Made by a program: the position numbers and the translations under genes. A stretch of DNA of 64,000 nt from Pseudomonas gingeri (GTDB lineage Bacteria; Pseudomonadota; Gammaproteobacteria; Pseudomonadales; Pseudomonadaceae): the NCBI RefSeq assembly GCF_013386165.1, contig NZ_JACAOS010000003.1, forward strand, positions 288,287 through 352,286, read 5' to 3'. Below are positions 8,717 to 16,955 of this stretch, in pieces; the first letter of the stretch is position 1, and each line of letters opens with the position of its first letter. The notes below the pieces were generated by a model. It had not been told where the DNA came from. It did no database searches and worked only from the letters and a program-made list of their open reading frames with translations.

Positions 8717-9595
8717 CTATTCCTCGTTGGACGAGGCAAACACTTCGACAATCTCCTCGATGACCGCCCGTACCCGCGCGGTATGCCGCAGGTCGGCATG
8801 GGTCACCAGCCAGATATCGTAGGGCTGCGGTCGCGTGCGTTCCGGCCACAGCCTGACCAGCCCATCCCGCTTGCCCTGGTGCACGGGAATCTCGCCGACG
8901 CCGATCCCCGCGGCAATGGAGCGACGCACCAGCAGGCTGGAACTCAGGGCCGCGACTATCCGTCCCCGCGTCAGGGGCTCGCAGACCAGCGTCAGTTCCT
9001 TGTGGCTCTGCAGATACGGCTGATAGACCACCAGGTCATGCCCTTCGAACGCGCTGCCTGGCTCCGGGATGCCGTGGCGATCCACATACGCCTGGGAGGC
9101 GAACAGGCCCAGCGGCCAGCGGGCGATGCGCCGGGCAATCAGGTCGGGGTTGTCCGGCCGGGTGTTGCGCACGGCGATATCGGCTTCGCGTTTGGCCAGG
9201 CTGATGATCTGCGTCGACGCGTCCAGTTGCACCCGCACGTCGGGGTGCTTTTCATGCAGGCGCGCCATGGCCGGGATGAGGAAGTCGATGGCCAGGGAGT
9301 CCGTGGTGCTGACCCGCACGGTACCGGTCAGGCGATCGTCCAGGCCCTGGATCCGCCGCTCCAGCTCCAGCGCCGACAGCTCCATCTTCTCCACGGCCTG
9401 CAACGCCGCTTCGCCGACCGCCGTCAGTGCGTAACCTTCGGACGTACGCAGGAACAGCGTCGCGCTCAGGGATTTTTCCAGCGCCGTGATCCGTCGGCCG
9501 ACCGTGGCCTGGTCAACCCCCAGCACCCGGGCCGCCCCGCGTAGCGTCGATTCGCGACAGACCGCCAGAAAGACCCGCGCATCATCCCAGTTCAT
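8717..9595 (-). CDS. LysR-family transcriptional regulator
   Basis: 292 aa. N-terminal winged helix-turn-helix at residues 1-60 (DDARVFLAVCRESTLRGAAR, DQATVGRRITALEKSL), followed by a periplasmic-binding-protein-like effector domain from about residue 90. Effector unknown. It is divergent from the MFS/quinone oxidoreductase pair with a 110 bp gap, the standard arrangement for a LysR protein controlling its neighbour, so it most likely regulates the genes at 9706-11963. Confidence 0.92.
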   Translation of the reverse strand: MNWDDARVFLAVCRESTLRGAARVLGVDQATVGRRITALEKSLSATLFLRTSEGYALTAVGEAALQAVEKMELSALELERRIQGLDDRLTGTVRVSTTDSLAIDFLIPAMARLHEKHPDVRVQLDASTQIISLAKREADIAVRNTRPDNPDLIARRIARWPLGLFASQAYVDRHGIPEPGSAFEGHDLVVYQPYLQSHKELTLVCEPLTRGRIVAALSSSLLVRRSIAAGIGVGEIPVHQGKRDGLVRLWPERTRPQPYDIWLVTHADLRHTARVRAVIEEIVEVFASSNEE

Positions 9596-9705
9596 AGCTT
9601 CTCCGGCTGATGCATATTCGCATCACAGTAACGTAAATTCGCTGCATTATTGCATCAACAATCCTGGTTATGCTGGGCACCAGCGAAACTCTCCGGACAT
9701 TTCCC

Positions 9706-10926
9706 ATGCACAGCACAACGCCTTCCCTCGATACCCGACACAGCGCGGTCTGGCTGCCGATCTTCGCCGGTCTCTGCGCCAGCCTGGTCAGTATCGGCCT
9801 GGCGCGCTTTGCCTACACGCCACTGATTCCGGCGCTGATCCAGGCCCACTGGTTTGCCGCCAGCGAGGTGGTCTATATCAGCTCGGCCAACCTGGTGGGC
9901 TACCTGCTCGGTGCACTGTTGGGCCGACCGCTGGCACGCCGCCTGTCCAACACGGGTGTCCTGCGCCTGATGATGCTGGTGGTCACCCTGTCGTTCTTTG
10001 CCTGTGGTCTGCCCTTGTCGCTGGCCTGGTTTTTCGGCTGGCGCCTGCTGTCGGGGATTGCCGGCGGCGCGATCATGGTACTGGTGGCCGCCACCGTGCT
10101 GCCCCATGTCCCGGCAGCGCGCCGGGGCCTGGCCAGCGGCGCGATCTTCCTCGGCCTGGGCCTGGGCATCGCCGGCTCGGGCAGCGTAGTGCCGCCGCTG
10201 CTGAGCCTGGGCCTGCAACAAACCTGGTTCGGCCTGGGCATCCTGGCCCTGGTGCTGACTGCCGCCAGCTGGTTCGCCTGGCCGGCCGCCGTGGTCCATG
10301 ACCGCGCCGCGCCCCAGGAGCAAGGCCCGTCGCCGTCGCTGGGCGCAGACGTCTACCTGCTGTTTGCCCAATACGCCTTGATGGCCGCCGGCTTGGTCCC
10401 GGCCATGGTGTTCCTGGTGGACTACGTGGCACGTGGGCTCGGTGCCGGGTCGCAGGCCGGGGCGCTGATCTGGGTCCTGTATGGCCTCGGGGCGATTGCC
10501 GGACCTGTGACTTATGGCTTCCTGGCCGACCGGTTCGGGGCACGGATGGGCTTTCGCCTGGTGCTGGTGGTGCAGGCGATTGCCCTCGGGTTGTTGTCGA
10601 TCAGCCACTCGTTCCTGGCCCTGGCCGTGCTGGCGGTGATCATCGGTTCGTTCCCGCCGGGCATCGTGCCCCTGGCCCTGGCGCGGGTTCATGAGCTGGT
10701 GCCCGACCATCACCTGCAACAAGTGACCTGGAGCCGCGCCACGGTATCGTTTGCTACCTTTCAAGCGATCACCGGCTTTGCCTACTCAGCTCTGTTCAAC
10801 GCCAGCGGTGGTCATTACGCGCTGCTGTTCGTGATTGCCAGCGGCGCCCTCGTCACTGCACTGCTGCTTGAGCAAGGCCTGCGACTGCTCAAGCCTCGCG
10901 GCGCATCGCGCAGCGTACTGAATTGA
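9706..10926 (+). CDS. YbfB/YjiJ-family MFS transporter
   Basis: 406 aa from ATG at 9706 (an in-frame ATG at 9670 would add 12 unconvincing residues). Twelve hydrophobic segments; N-terminal signature GLCASLVSIGLARFAYTPLI and the AYxNLxGYLxGA-like SANLVGYLLGALLGR are typical of the YbfB/YjiJ branch of the major facilitator superfamily, whose substrates are mostly unknown. It is followed after 38 bp by an NAD(P)H-quinone oxidoreductase-like gene, so the two probably form an operon under the divergent LysR gene. Confidence 0.9.
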   Translation: MHSTTPSLDTRHSAVWLPIFAGLCASLVSIGLARFAYTPLIPALIQAHWFAASEVVYISSANLVGYLLGALLGRPLARRLSNTGVLRLMMLVVTLSFFACGLPLSLAWFFGWRLLSGIAGGAIMVLVAATVLPHVPAARRGLASGAIFLGLGLGIAGSGSVVPPLLSLGLQQTWFGLGILALVLTAASWFAWPAAVVHDRAAPQEQGPSPSLGADVYLLFAQYALMAAGLVPAMVFLVDYVARGLGAGSQAGALIWVLYGLGAIAGPVTYGFLADRFGARMGFRLVLVVQAIALGLLSISHSFLALAVLAVIIGSFPPGIVPLALARVHELVPDHHLQQVTWSRATVSFATFQAITGFAYSALFNASGGHYALLFVIASGALVTALLLEQGLRLLKPRGASRSVLN

Positions 10927-10964
10927 ATTCGATCATTTATCCACCTTTACACGAGGTACCTGAA

Positions 10965-11963
10965 ATGCAACTGCCCCACGAGATGACCCAGATTGAAATC
11001 ACCCAGCCCGGCGCTCCCGAAGTGCTGCAACCGCGCCAGGTCCCGATGCCGGTGGCCGGCGCCGGTGAAATTCTGATCCGCGTGCACGCCGCCGGGATCA
11101 ATCGCCCCGACGCGCTCCAGCGCGCCGGCCTCTACCCGATGAAACCGGGCATGAACCCGATCCCCGGTCTGGAAGTGGCCGGTGAAGTGGTGGCCGTCGG
11201 TGCCGGCGTCGGGCGTTTTGATGTCGGCGACAAGGTCTGTGCCCTGACCAATGGTGGTGGCTACGCCCAGTACTGCGTGGTCCCCGCCAGCCAGGCCCTG
11301 CCGATTCCCGAAGGCATGGATTGGGTCGAGGCCGCAGCGATCCCGGAAACCTTCTTCACCGTCTGGGCCAACCTGTTCGGCCTCGGCGGCGCCGCCAAGG
11401 GCCAGCGGGTGCTGATCCATGGCGGGACCAGCGGTATCGGCACCACCGCCCTGATGCTTTGCCGCGAGTTGGGCATCGAGGCTTTCGCCACCGCTGGCAG
11501 CGAGGACAAGTGCGCGGTGATCCGCCAACTGGGTGCCGAAGCGATCAATTACCGCGAGCAGGATTTTGTCCAGGTCATCCAGGAGAAAACCGCCGGCCAG
11601 GGCGTGAACGTCATCCTCGACATCATGGGCGGCTCGTACCTCGATGCCAATATCAAGGCCCTGGCGATGGAGGGGCGGCTGGTGATGCTCGGTTTCCTCG
11701 GCGGTACCCACGGCAAGGACATCGACCTGATGGCGATCATGGCCAAACGCGCCATCATCACCGGTTCGCTGCTGCGCTCGCGCACCCGTGAAGAAAAAGC
11801 CGCGATTGCCCAGGAGCTGCATGAACATGTCTGGCCATTGCTCTCGGCCGGCCGCTGCACGCCGATGATCGACCAGGTCTTTCCCTTCACCGAAGCGGCG
11901 CAGGCGCATGCCCGAATGGAGGCTGGGGAGCATGTTGGCAAGATTGTGTTGAAGGTGGAGTGA
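10965..11963 (+). CDS. NAD(P)H-quinone oxidoreductase, PIG3-like zinc-independent MDR family
   Basis: 332 aa; ATG at 10965 is preceded by GAGG at a good distance, so I prefer it to the GTG-like start at 10923. GroES-like N-terminal half (PGLEVAGEVVAVGAGVGRFD, DKVCALTNGGGYAQY) and Rossmann half with HGGTSGIGTTALMLCRELG for NADP binding. The Cys ligands of zinc alcohol dehydrogenases are absent, as in quinone reductases. Members reduce quinones or enals with NADPH and are linked to redox stress. Cytoplasmic. Confidence 0.92.
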   Translation: MQLPHEMTQIEITQPGAPEVLQPRQVPMPVAGAGEILIRVHAAGINRPDALQRAGLYPMKPGMNPIPGLEVAGEVVAVGAGVGRFDVGDKVCALTNGGGYAQYCVVPASQALPIPEGMDWVEAAAIPETFFTVWANLFGLGGAAKGQRVLIHGGTSGIGTTALMLCRELGIEAFATAGSEDKCAVIRQLGAEAINYREQDFVQVIQEKTAGQGVNVILDIMGGSYLDANIKALAMEGRLVMLGFLGGTHGKDIDLMAIMAKRAIITGSLLRSRTREEKAAIAQELHEHVWPLLSAGRCTPMIDQVFPFTEAAQAHARMEAGEHVGKIVLKVE

Positions 11964-11970
11964 CTCATCA

Positions 11971-12001
11971 GGACGCACACGCTTTGTATAGGTGTCCGTC
12001 C
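11971..12001 (+). terminator. Hairpin after the quinone oxidoreductase gene
   Basis: GGACGCACAC pairs with GTGTCCGTCC across an 11-nt loop with one mismatch, 8 bp after the stop. There is no T run, so termination is only a guess. Confidence 0.3.
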
Positions 12002-12057
12002 CTATCGTCGAACGCCAACTTTGCATACAAACCGATGGGCAGGATCGCAGTGCCGAA

Positions 12058-13014
12058 TTATCGGCGCTCCGTACGTCGGTAATCACCGACCGGGATCACA
12101 AGGCTCAATGGTGGGGGCGCAAAGGCGCTCATTCCGGGTGGCGGCGATGGCAAGGGGGGCGGAGAGGGCAGCGACGGTGGGGAGGGTAGCTGTGGCAAGG
12201 ACGGCGGGGATGGCAGTGACGCTGGGGATGGAAGCGAAGGCAAGGACGGCAGCGACGGCAGCGACGGCAAGGACCGGTGGGTTGGCGCTGGCGGCAGGGA
12301 CTTTGGCAGCCCACCTGCGAAGGGCTTGAGCTTGTTGACGAGAGACTCGACCTTCTCGGTAATCGTCGCTGTAACTGCCTTTTTCGCTTCACCCGCGAGT
12401 GCTTCGCTGACGGCGCGGATGATCTCGGGCGGCGTGGCTCCGTTTGTGGTCGCGCCGATATCAGTCAGATGCAATGCAGGCAAGGGCACCGAAAACGGGC
12501 CGCCGGGCAGGGGAATATCCAGTGAGACCGAGCCGCCCATGACGATGAGGTCACGGATGATTATTTTGCGCAGGCTGCTACTGGCCTGCACGGCGGCCGG
12601 GGTGGTGGAATAGGCCTTGGCGGTGTCCTTGATGGTCTGCAGGTTGCTCGTGGCGGTGGGGCTTTTCGCCTGGTAAGTGATCTGCGGTGCAATGACCGTG
12701 GCGTTGTCGACAATAATCGGACCGCTACCCAGAAGTGAGCTGCTTTCCACCTGCAGGGCGATACGCGCCACCGCCACGGCGTAGGGCGAAGAGAACCCTC
12801 TGGGGTTGCCCACAGTAAGCCCGTCAATCGTGGCTACGCCGCTGAAGAGTGAAAAGTCGACGCTACCCACGAGCACCTGGGTTTGGGTGGCAAGGGTCCC
12901 TTCGGTCTGAATGGCGGATTTGATGGTGGGGCCGAACTGGGTGAGCAGGCACCCATAGGCAATAGCGGCGATGGCCAGCAGGGTGGCCAGAACCAACCCA
13001 AGTGTTTTTGGCAC
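12058..13014 (-). CDS. AsmA-like exported protein with Ser-Leu-Pro repeat tail
   Basis: 318 aa from a GTG start at 13014 with GGAG upstream. Residues 1-25 are a single hydrophobic anchor (LGLVLATLLAIAAIAYGCLL). Residues 30-200 resemble the N-terminal part of AsmA/DUF748-type periplasmic proteins: VLVGSVDFSLFSGVATIDGL, TVGNPRGFSSPYA, then IIVDNATVIAPQITY. From about residue 235 the protein turns into a low-complexity tail of SLP and SPP units encoded by imperfect triplet repeats (about 12115-12290). The N-terminus predicts an inner-membrane-anchored periplasmic protein; a role in envelope lipid traffic is by family analogy only. Function unknown. Confidence 0.8.
   Translation of the reverse strand: MPKTLGLVLATLLAIAAIAYGCLLTQFGPTIKSAIQTEGTLATQTQVLVGSVDFSLFSGVATIDGLTVGNPRGFSSPYAVAVARIALQVESSSLLGSGPIIVDNATVIAPQITYQAKSPTATSNLQTIKDTAKAYSTTPAAVQASSSLRKIIIRDLIVMGGSVSLDIPLPGGPFSVPLPALHLTDIGATTNGATPPEIIRAVSEALAGEAKKAVTATITEKVESLVNKLKPFAGGLPKSLPPAPTHRSLPSLPSLPSLPSLPSPASLPSPPSLPQLPSPPSLPSPPPLPSPPPGMSAFAPPPLSLVIPVGDYRRTERR
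12115..12290 (-). repeat. Low-complexity triplet repeats encoding SLP/SPP tail
   Basis: Imperfect repeats of 9 and 6 bp units (GGCAGCGAC and GGCAAGGAC variants on the plus strand) encode consecutive SLPSLPS and SPPSLPS units. The repeat is in frame throughout, so length changes by whole units would keep the gene open. Confidence 0.7.
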
Positions 13015-13118
13015 GGTGTGTGTTACTCCAAAAATGGCGCGTCAGGCGCCGGCAGCTGGCGCGGCTTGAAATACGCGGTATGTAGCGTCGGAGTGAAAGC
13101 CTATGCGGGTCCTGGGGG

Positions 13119-13157
13119 CGAGTCGTCAGCGAAAGGTCGGTCTTCGGTCGGGACGCT
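13119..13157. repeat. 39-bp intergenic repeat, copy 1
   Basis: The core CGAGTCGTCAGCGAAAGGTC and the following CTTCGGTCGGGACGCT recur almost unchanged at 33430-33468. Here it is about 105 bp upstream of the AsmA-like gene; there it is about 50 bp upstream of a small gene, in the same orientation. It could be a shared leader or promoter element or an interspersed repeat. Confidence 0.55.
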
Positions 13158-13313
13158 ATTGTGCTGGGGGTGGGTGCGATCGTGAGGCGCGGCGGAGTGA
13201 GTCACTCGGGCTGGAGGGGCCTTGCCTCATGGGCTCGATTCGTCGTCATAGGCAGGGATTTGAGAAAGGTGGACAGGGTGAGTCCGAAGTTATTGCGCTG
13301 TCCAGGCTCGGAT

Positions 13314-14267
13314 CTATGCACGGGGCCTGAGACGTCCGTCGTCCCCAGCTGTCCGGTGTTCCAGCCAATCAGGGTAGAGCTGCGCAAAACGCGGCTGGAG
13401 CCAATCGAGAAACGCCGCCACCTGCGGCGCCAAGTGCGCGCGGCTGGGGTAGAGCACCGTGACAGGGCGAGGTGCTGGGCGAAACGGTTGTAGAATTTCC
13501 ACCAGGGCACCGCTGGCCAGGTAGCGGGCCACTGCAATCCCCGGTGCTTGAAGGATGCCGAAACCCGCGACACCGCATTGGACATAGGCGTTGGATTCGC
13601 TGACGGCGACTGCGCTTTGGCTGATGTAGGGGCTGTCCTGGCCATCCACCGAGAAGTGCCACGGCAGTGTCCGGTGAGTGTGGCCAGAGAGAAAGTTGAC
13701 GCCCCGGTGAGCCTCCAGATCCTCCAGCGTGTCGGGCTCGCCATGCTGGTTGAGGTACTTCGGCGCCGCGCAGGTCACCATTTTCGCCATCCCGACCGGA
13801 CGGGCGACCAGGGTCGAGTCCGGTAGATCACCGATGCGCAGCGCGCAATCTATCCCTTCGCCCACCAGGTCAACCGTTCGGTCGGTCACCCCCAATATGA
13901 GGTCGATTGCAGGGAAGTGCGTGGTGAAGGCTTTCAGGCTTTCCATGAATTCAACCTGGGCAAACGCTGTCGGAATGTCGATGCGCAGCCGCCCTCCCAA
14001 CGTAACGCCTGAGCGTTCGAACATGGCGGTCGCGGTGGAAATGCTCCCGAGGATGTCCACGACCCGCGCGTAAAAACGCTCACCTTCGGCGGTCAAGGTC
14101 ACTTTTCGCGTGGTGCGTTGAAACAGGCGCACACCCAGCGAAGCCTCCAGTTCCTGGATGGCGCGGGTGACCTGTGGGCGACCGATCTGCAAGGACTCAG
14201 CGGCCTTGGTAAAACTCCCCAGTTCGGCGAGCCTGGCGAATACGCGCATCGATTGCAGCAACTCCAT
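13314..14267 (-). CDS. LysR-family transcriptional regulator
   Basis: 317 aa from ATG at 14267 (MELLQSMRVFARLAELGSFT); the longer reading from 14321 adds residues upstream of a normal LysR start. The helix-turn-helix is at about residues 15-60 (KAAESLQIGRPQVTRAIQEL), followed by VGEGIDCALRIGDLPDSTLV of the substrate-binding domain. This is the subgroup often found beside oxidoreductase genes. It is divergent from the alcohol-dehydrogenase-like gene with a 184 bp gap and is its likely regulator. Confidence 0.92.
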   Translation of the reverse strand: MELLQSMRVFARLAELGSFTKAAESLQIGRPQVTRAIQELEASLGVRLFQRTTRKVTLTAEGERFYARVVDILGSISTATAMFERSGVTLGGRLRIDIPTAFAQVEFMESLKAFTTHFPAIDLILGVTDRTVDLVGEGIDCALRIGDLPDSTLVARPVGMAKMVTCAAPKYLNQHGEPDTLEDLEAHRGVNFLSGHTHRTLPWHFSVDGQDSPYISQSAVAVSESNAYVQCGVAGFGILQAPGIAVARYLASGALVEILQPFRPAPRPVTVLYPSRAHLAPQVAAFLDWLQPRFAQLYPDWLEHRTAGDDGRLRPRA

Positions 14268-14451
14268 GGCAAAACCCCTCAGTCTGTATGAGCCCGGTTC
14301 TACCTTATACGGGCGGAGCAATTGTTGCTTTTAAAAAGAACAATCTTGTCATTTGTTACGTATTTATCCGACTTTCCCAAAGCCCAACAATGACCTCAGA
14401 ACACAACCGTCACCGGTCGTGCTATCTCTGACTACGTTTTGGAGCATCACA

Positions 14452-15462
14452 ATGAAGGCTTGGCTACTGAAAGATTTTGGACTCGATAACCTGGAACAGG
14501 GCGAAGTGCCCACCCCTGATCCCAAGGCGGGTGAGCTGCTGGTGAAGGTCGGTGCGGTCTCCCTCAACTTTCGTGACAAGGCCATTGTCGATGGCATTTA
14601 CGAGCCTCACCAGGTGCCCCGACCGCTTATTCCCGTCAGTGACGCGGCCGGCACCGTTGTTGCGGTAGGCGACGGCGTAACCCGTTTCAAGGTGGGCGAT
14701 CGGGTCAACTCGCACCTGTATTCGCGTTGGCTGGACGGTGAGCCAGGGCCGCACGAGCCCGATTACTGCTTCGGTTCACCACTGCCCGGTGGGTTGGCCG
14801 AATACATGATCATCCACGAGGACAGTGCGGTGCGGGCACCCGACAACCTGTCCGATGAAGAGGCGGCCACCTTACCGATTGCCGCGCTCACGGCCTGGTA
14901 TTCGTTGGTCGACTTCGGACAGCTCCAGCCAGGGCAAACAGTGCTGGTACAAGGCACTGGCGGGGTGTCGATCTTCGCTGTGCAGATCGCGACGGCCCTC
15001 GGTGCGAAGGTGATCGCCACTTCCAGCAGCGACCGGAATCTGCGAGCCGTGAAAAGCCTGGGGGCCGTGGCGGGGATCAACTACCGAAGCGTACCGGCCT
15101 GGGAGAATGAGGTGCTCAAGCTCACCGATGGCAAAGGTGTCGATCTGTTGCTCGACGTGGCAGGCGGCAGTGGTATCAACCAGTCGATTGCGGCGACCAA
15201 GGCCGCCGGGCGTATTGCGCAGATCGGCTTTTTGACCGGTCAGACCGTTCAACTCGACCTGATGCCGCTTATTTTCCGTCAGACGACCCTTCGCGGTATC
15301 GCGGTCGCCCCACGTTCTTCGTTTGACCGCATGAACGTCTTCCTCAACGAGCATCGGATTCGACCGGTGATCGATCATGTCTATCCGTTCGAGCAGGCGC
15401 GCGAGGCTTACCAACACCTTGCCAGGGGGGCGTTTGGCAAGGTGGTGATCAGGATTGCCTGA
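14452..15462 (+). CDS. MDR-superfamily NAD(P)-dependent alcohol dehydrogenase-like oxidoreductase
   Basis: 336 aa; ATG at 14452 with GGAG 8 bp upstream. GroES-like domain (VSLNFRDKAIVDGIY, PLIPVSDAAGTVVAVGDGVT) and Rossmann domain with VQGTGGVSIFAVQIATALGA. The Cys and His zinc ligands of classical alcohol dehydrogenases are missing (NFRDK instead of CGTD), which fits the zinc-independent branch. Substrate unknown; control by the divergent LysR protein is likely. Confidence 0.9.
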   Translation: MKAWLLKDFGLDNLEQGEVPTPDPKAGELLVKVGAVSLNFRDKAIVDGIYEPHQVPRPLIPVSDAAGTVVAVGDGVTRFKVGDRVNSHLYSRWLDGEPGPHEPDYCFGSPLPGGLAEYMIIHEDSAVRAPDNLSDEEAATLPIAALTAWYSLVDFGQLQPGQTVLVQGTGGVSIFAVQIATALGAKVIATSSSDRNLRAVKSLGAVAGINYRSVPAWENEVLKLTDGKGVDLLLDVAGGSGINQSIAATKAAGRIAQIGFLTGQTVQLDLMPLIFRQTTLRGIAVAPRSSFDRMNVFLNEHRIRPVIDHVYPFEQAREAYQHLARGAFGKVVIRIA

Positions 15463-15477
15463 GGGTTGCTAGGGGGT

Positions 15478-16797
15478 TCAGTAACGATAGGTCGCCTGGA
15501 CCGCCAATTCCTGGGCACTGTTGTTGTACTCGGCATCGTAGCCAGGCTGCAGGCTGGAAGTGCTCGACTGCTGGACCGCCACTTTGGAGTCCCACAGGTA
15601 ACCGTAGGCAAGGTCTATCGTCAGGTCGGCACTGGGGGAGTAAGCCGCTCCCAGGGTGAGGGCTTTACGATTGCCGGCCGGAATGCGAACGCTGCGGTCG
15701 GCATTGCTGATCGGCGTGGGGTCATAGGCGTAGCCCGTGCGCAGGAGCCACTGGGGGCTGAGTTGATAAGACAGCCCCACCGCGCCGGACCAGGTGTCAT
15801 GCCAGTTCAGTTGCTCGCCGGTCTGTTCCAGGCCGGCGCTCTGGCCGGCGGCGGACACATTGCTGTTGATGGCCTCGAATTTCTCGAGTCGACTCCATCG
15901 GGTCCAGACCGTGCCCAGGTAACCGGTCCAGCGGCTATTGAAATGGTGGGTGAATGAGGTGTCCAGCGACTCCGGTGTGTCGAGCTGAATCCTCGCGTCA
16001 TATTTCCCGTCGAGGGCGAGTTGCGTCGGCGAGTCGGACACTTCGGTATGCCCTTTGAGTTGATAGCTGACCTTGGAGTGATAGGTTGCCCCCCAACGGG
16101 TCGTATCGCTCAAATCAACCAGGACACCGATGTTATAACCCAGGGCTGTATCGGCTCCGTTAATGGTGACGAGTGTGTCCTTGCCATTGTTCAGCGCGCC
16201 GGTGGCCAGGTAGTTCTGAAGTTTGGCATCGAAGCGATTTATTGTAGGACCGCCACCTATGGATAAATAATCATTGACCTTGTAGGCAACGGTGGGCTGC
16301 AGGGTAATTGCCTGAGTCTTGCTATAGGAACCACGGTAACGGCCCTGGAAAGTGCTCTCGTAATCATTGACCAGTCCGAACGGAACATACAGGCCCAGGC
16401 CCACCGAAAGACGTTCGTCCAAGGGCGTGGACATATAGGCGAACGGGACGGCGGTGAGGGGGATCGAGTTGCCCTTGTCGGTTCCGTCCGCGCTGCTCTG
16501 GGCATCGCTGATATCGTCTTTGGGGGAAATGACGGCAATCCCTCCGGACACTTCGCTGCGTTTCAACTGGGTGAGTCCCGCAGGGTTTCCATAGATCGTG
16601 CTCGCATCCAGTGCCGAGGATGACCGTCCTGCATAGGCGGTTCCCGAACTGCTGACACTTTGTTCATTGAGTGCGATGCCATTGGCACCCGCGGTCGTCG
16701 AGACGCCGAGCAGGGCGACAGAGCATGTCAGGTAGATCCAGGATGGTTTTTTTTGTTGCAGCAAAACACAGGGCATCGCTTGGCTGTTCAGCTTCAT
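15478..16797 (-). CDS. FadL/OmpP1-family outer membrane transporter
   Basis: 439 aa from ATG at 16797. The N-terminus has a signal sequence ending near VSTTAGA, giving a mature start NGIALNEQSVSSSGTAYAG, the family's N-terminal hatch signature. A second signature is STIYGNPAGLTQLKRSEVSG. The C-terminus ends in an aromatic residue (QATYRY), typical of outer-membrane barrels. FadL-type channels take up long-chain fatty acids or hydrophobic aromatics. Lying at the end of the hydroxylase/dioxygenase/ligase cluster, it probably imports that pathway's substrate. Confidence 0.92.
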   Translation of the reverse strand: MKLNSQAMPCVLLQQKKPSWIYLTCSVALLGVSTTAGANGIALNEQSVSSSGTAYAGRSSSALDASTIYGNPAGLTQLKRSEVSGGIAVISPKDDISDAQSSADGTDKGNSIPLTAVPFAYMSTPLDERLSVGLGLYVPFGLVNDYESTFQGRYRGSYSKTQAITLQPTVAYKVNDYLSIGGGPTINRFDAKLQNYLATGALNNGKDTLVTINGADTALGYNIGVLVDLSDTTRWGATYHSKVSYQLKGHTEVSDSPTQLALDGKYDARIQLDTPESLDTSFTHHFNSRWTGYLGTVWTRWSRLEKFEAINSNVSAAGQSAGLEQTGEQLNWHDTWSGAVGLSYQLSPQWLLRTGYAYDPTPISNADRSVRIPAGNRKALTLGAAYSPSADLTIDLAYGYLWDSKVAVQQSSTSSLQPGYDAEYNNSAQELAVQATYRY

Positions 16798-16955
16798 TGT
16801 CCACCTCATTATTATTGTTGTTGTCGCTTGCGCGCAGGCAGCCGTCGGCCTGACTGCGCACTGCTTAGTGCCAGTTGGAAGTTATTGCCGTTATTGGATT
16901 GGCCGTTGTGTCGCAGTGTCAGGGAACATTTGCCATGGCCAGTGGCACCGGGGAC

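Noticed and set aside
12130..12290. CRISPR-like or tandem-repeat array
   Set aside because: The repeats are in-frame 6-9 bp coding units, not spaced direct repeats.
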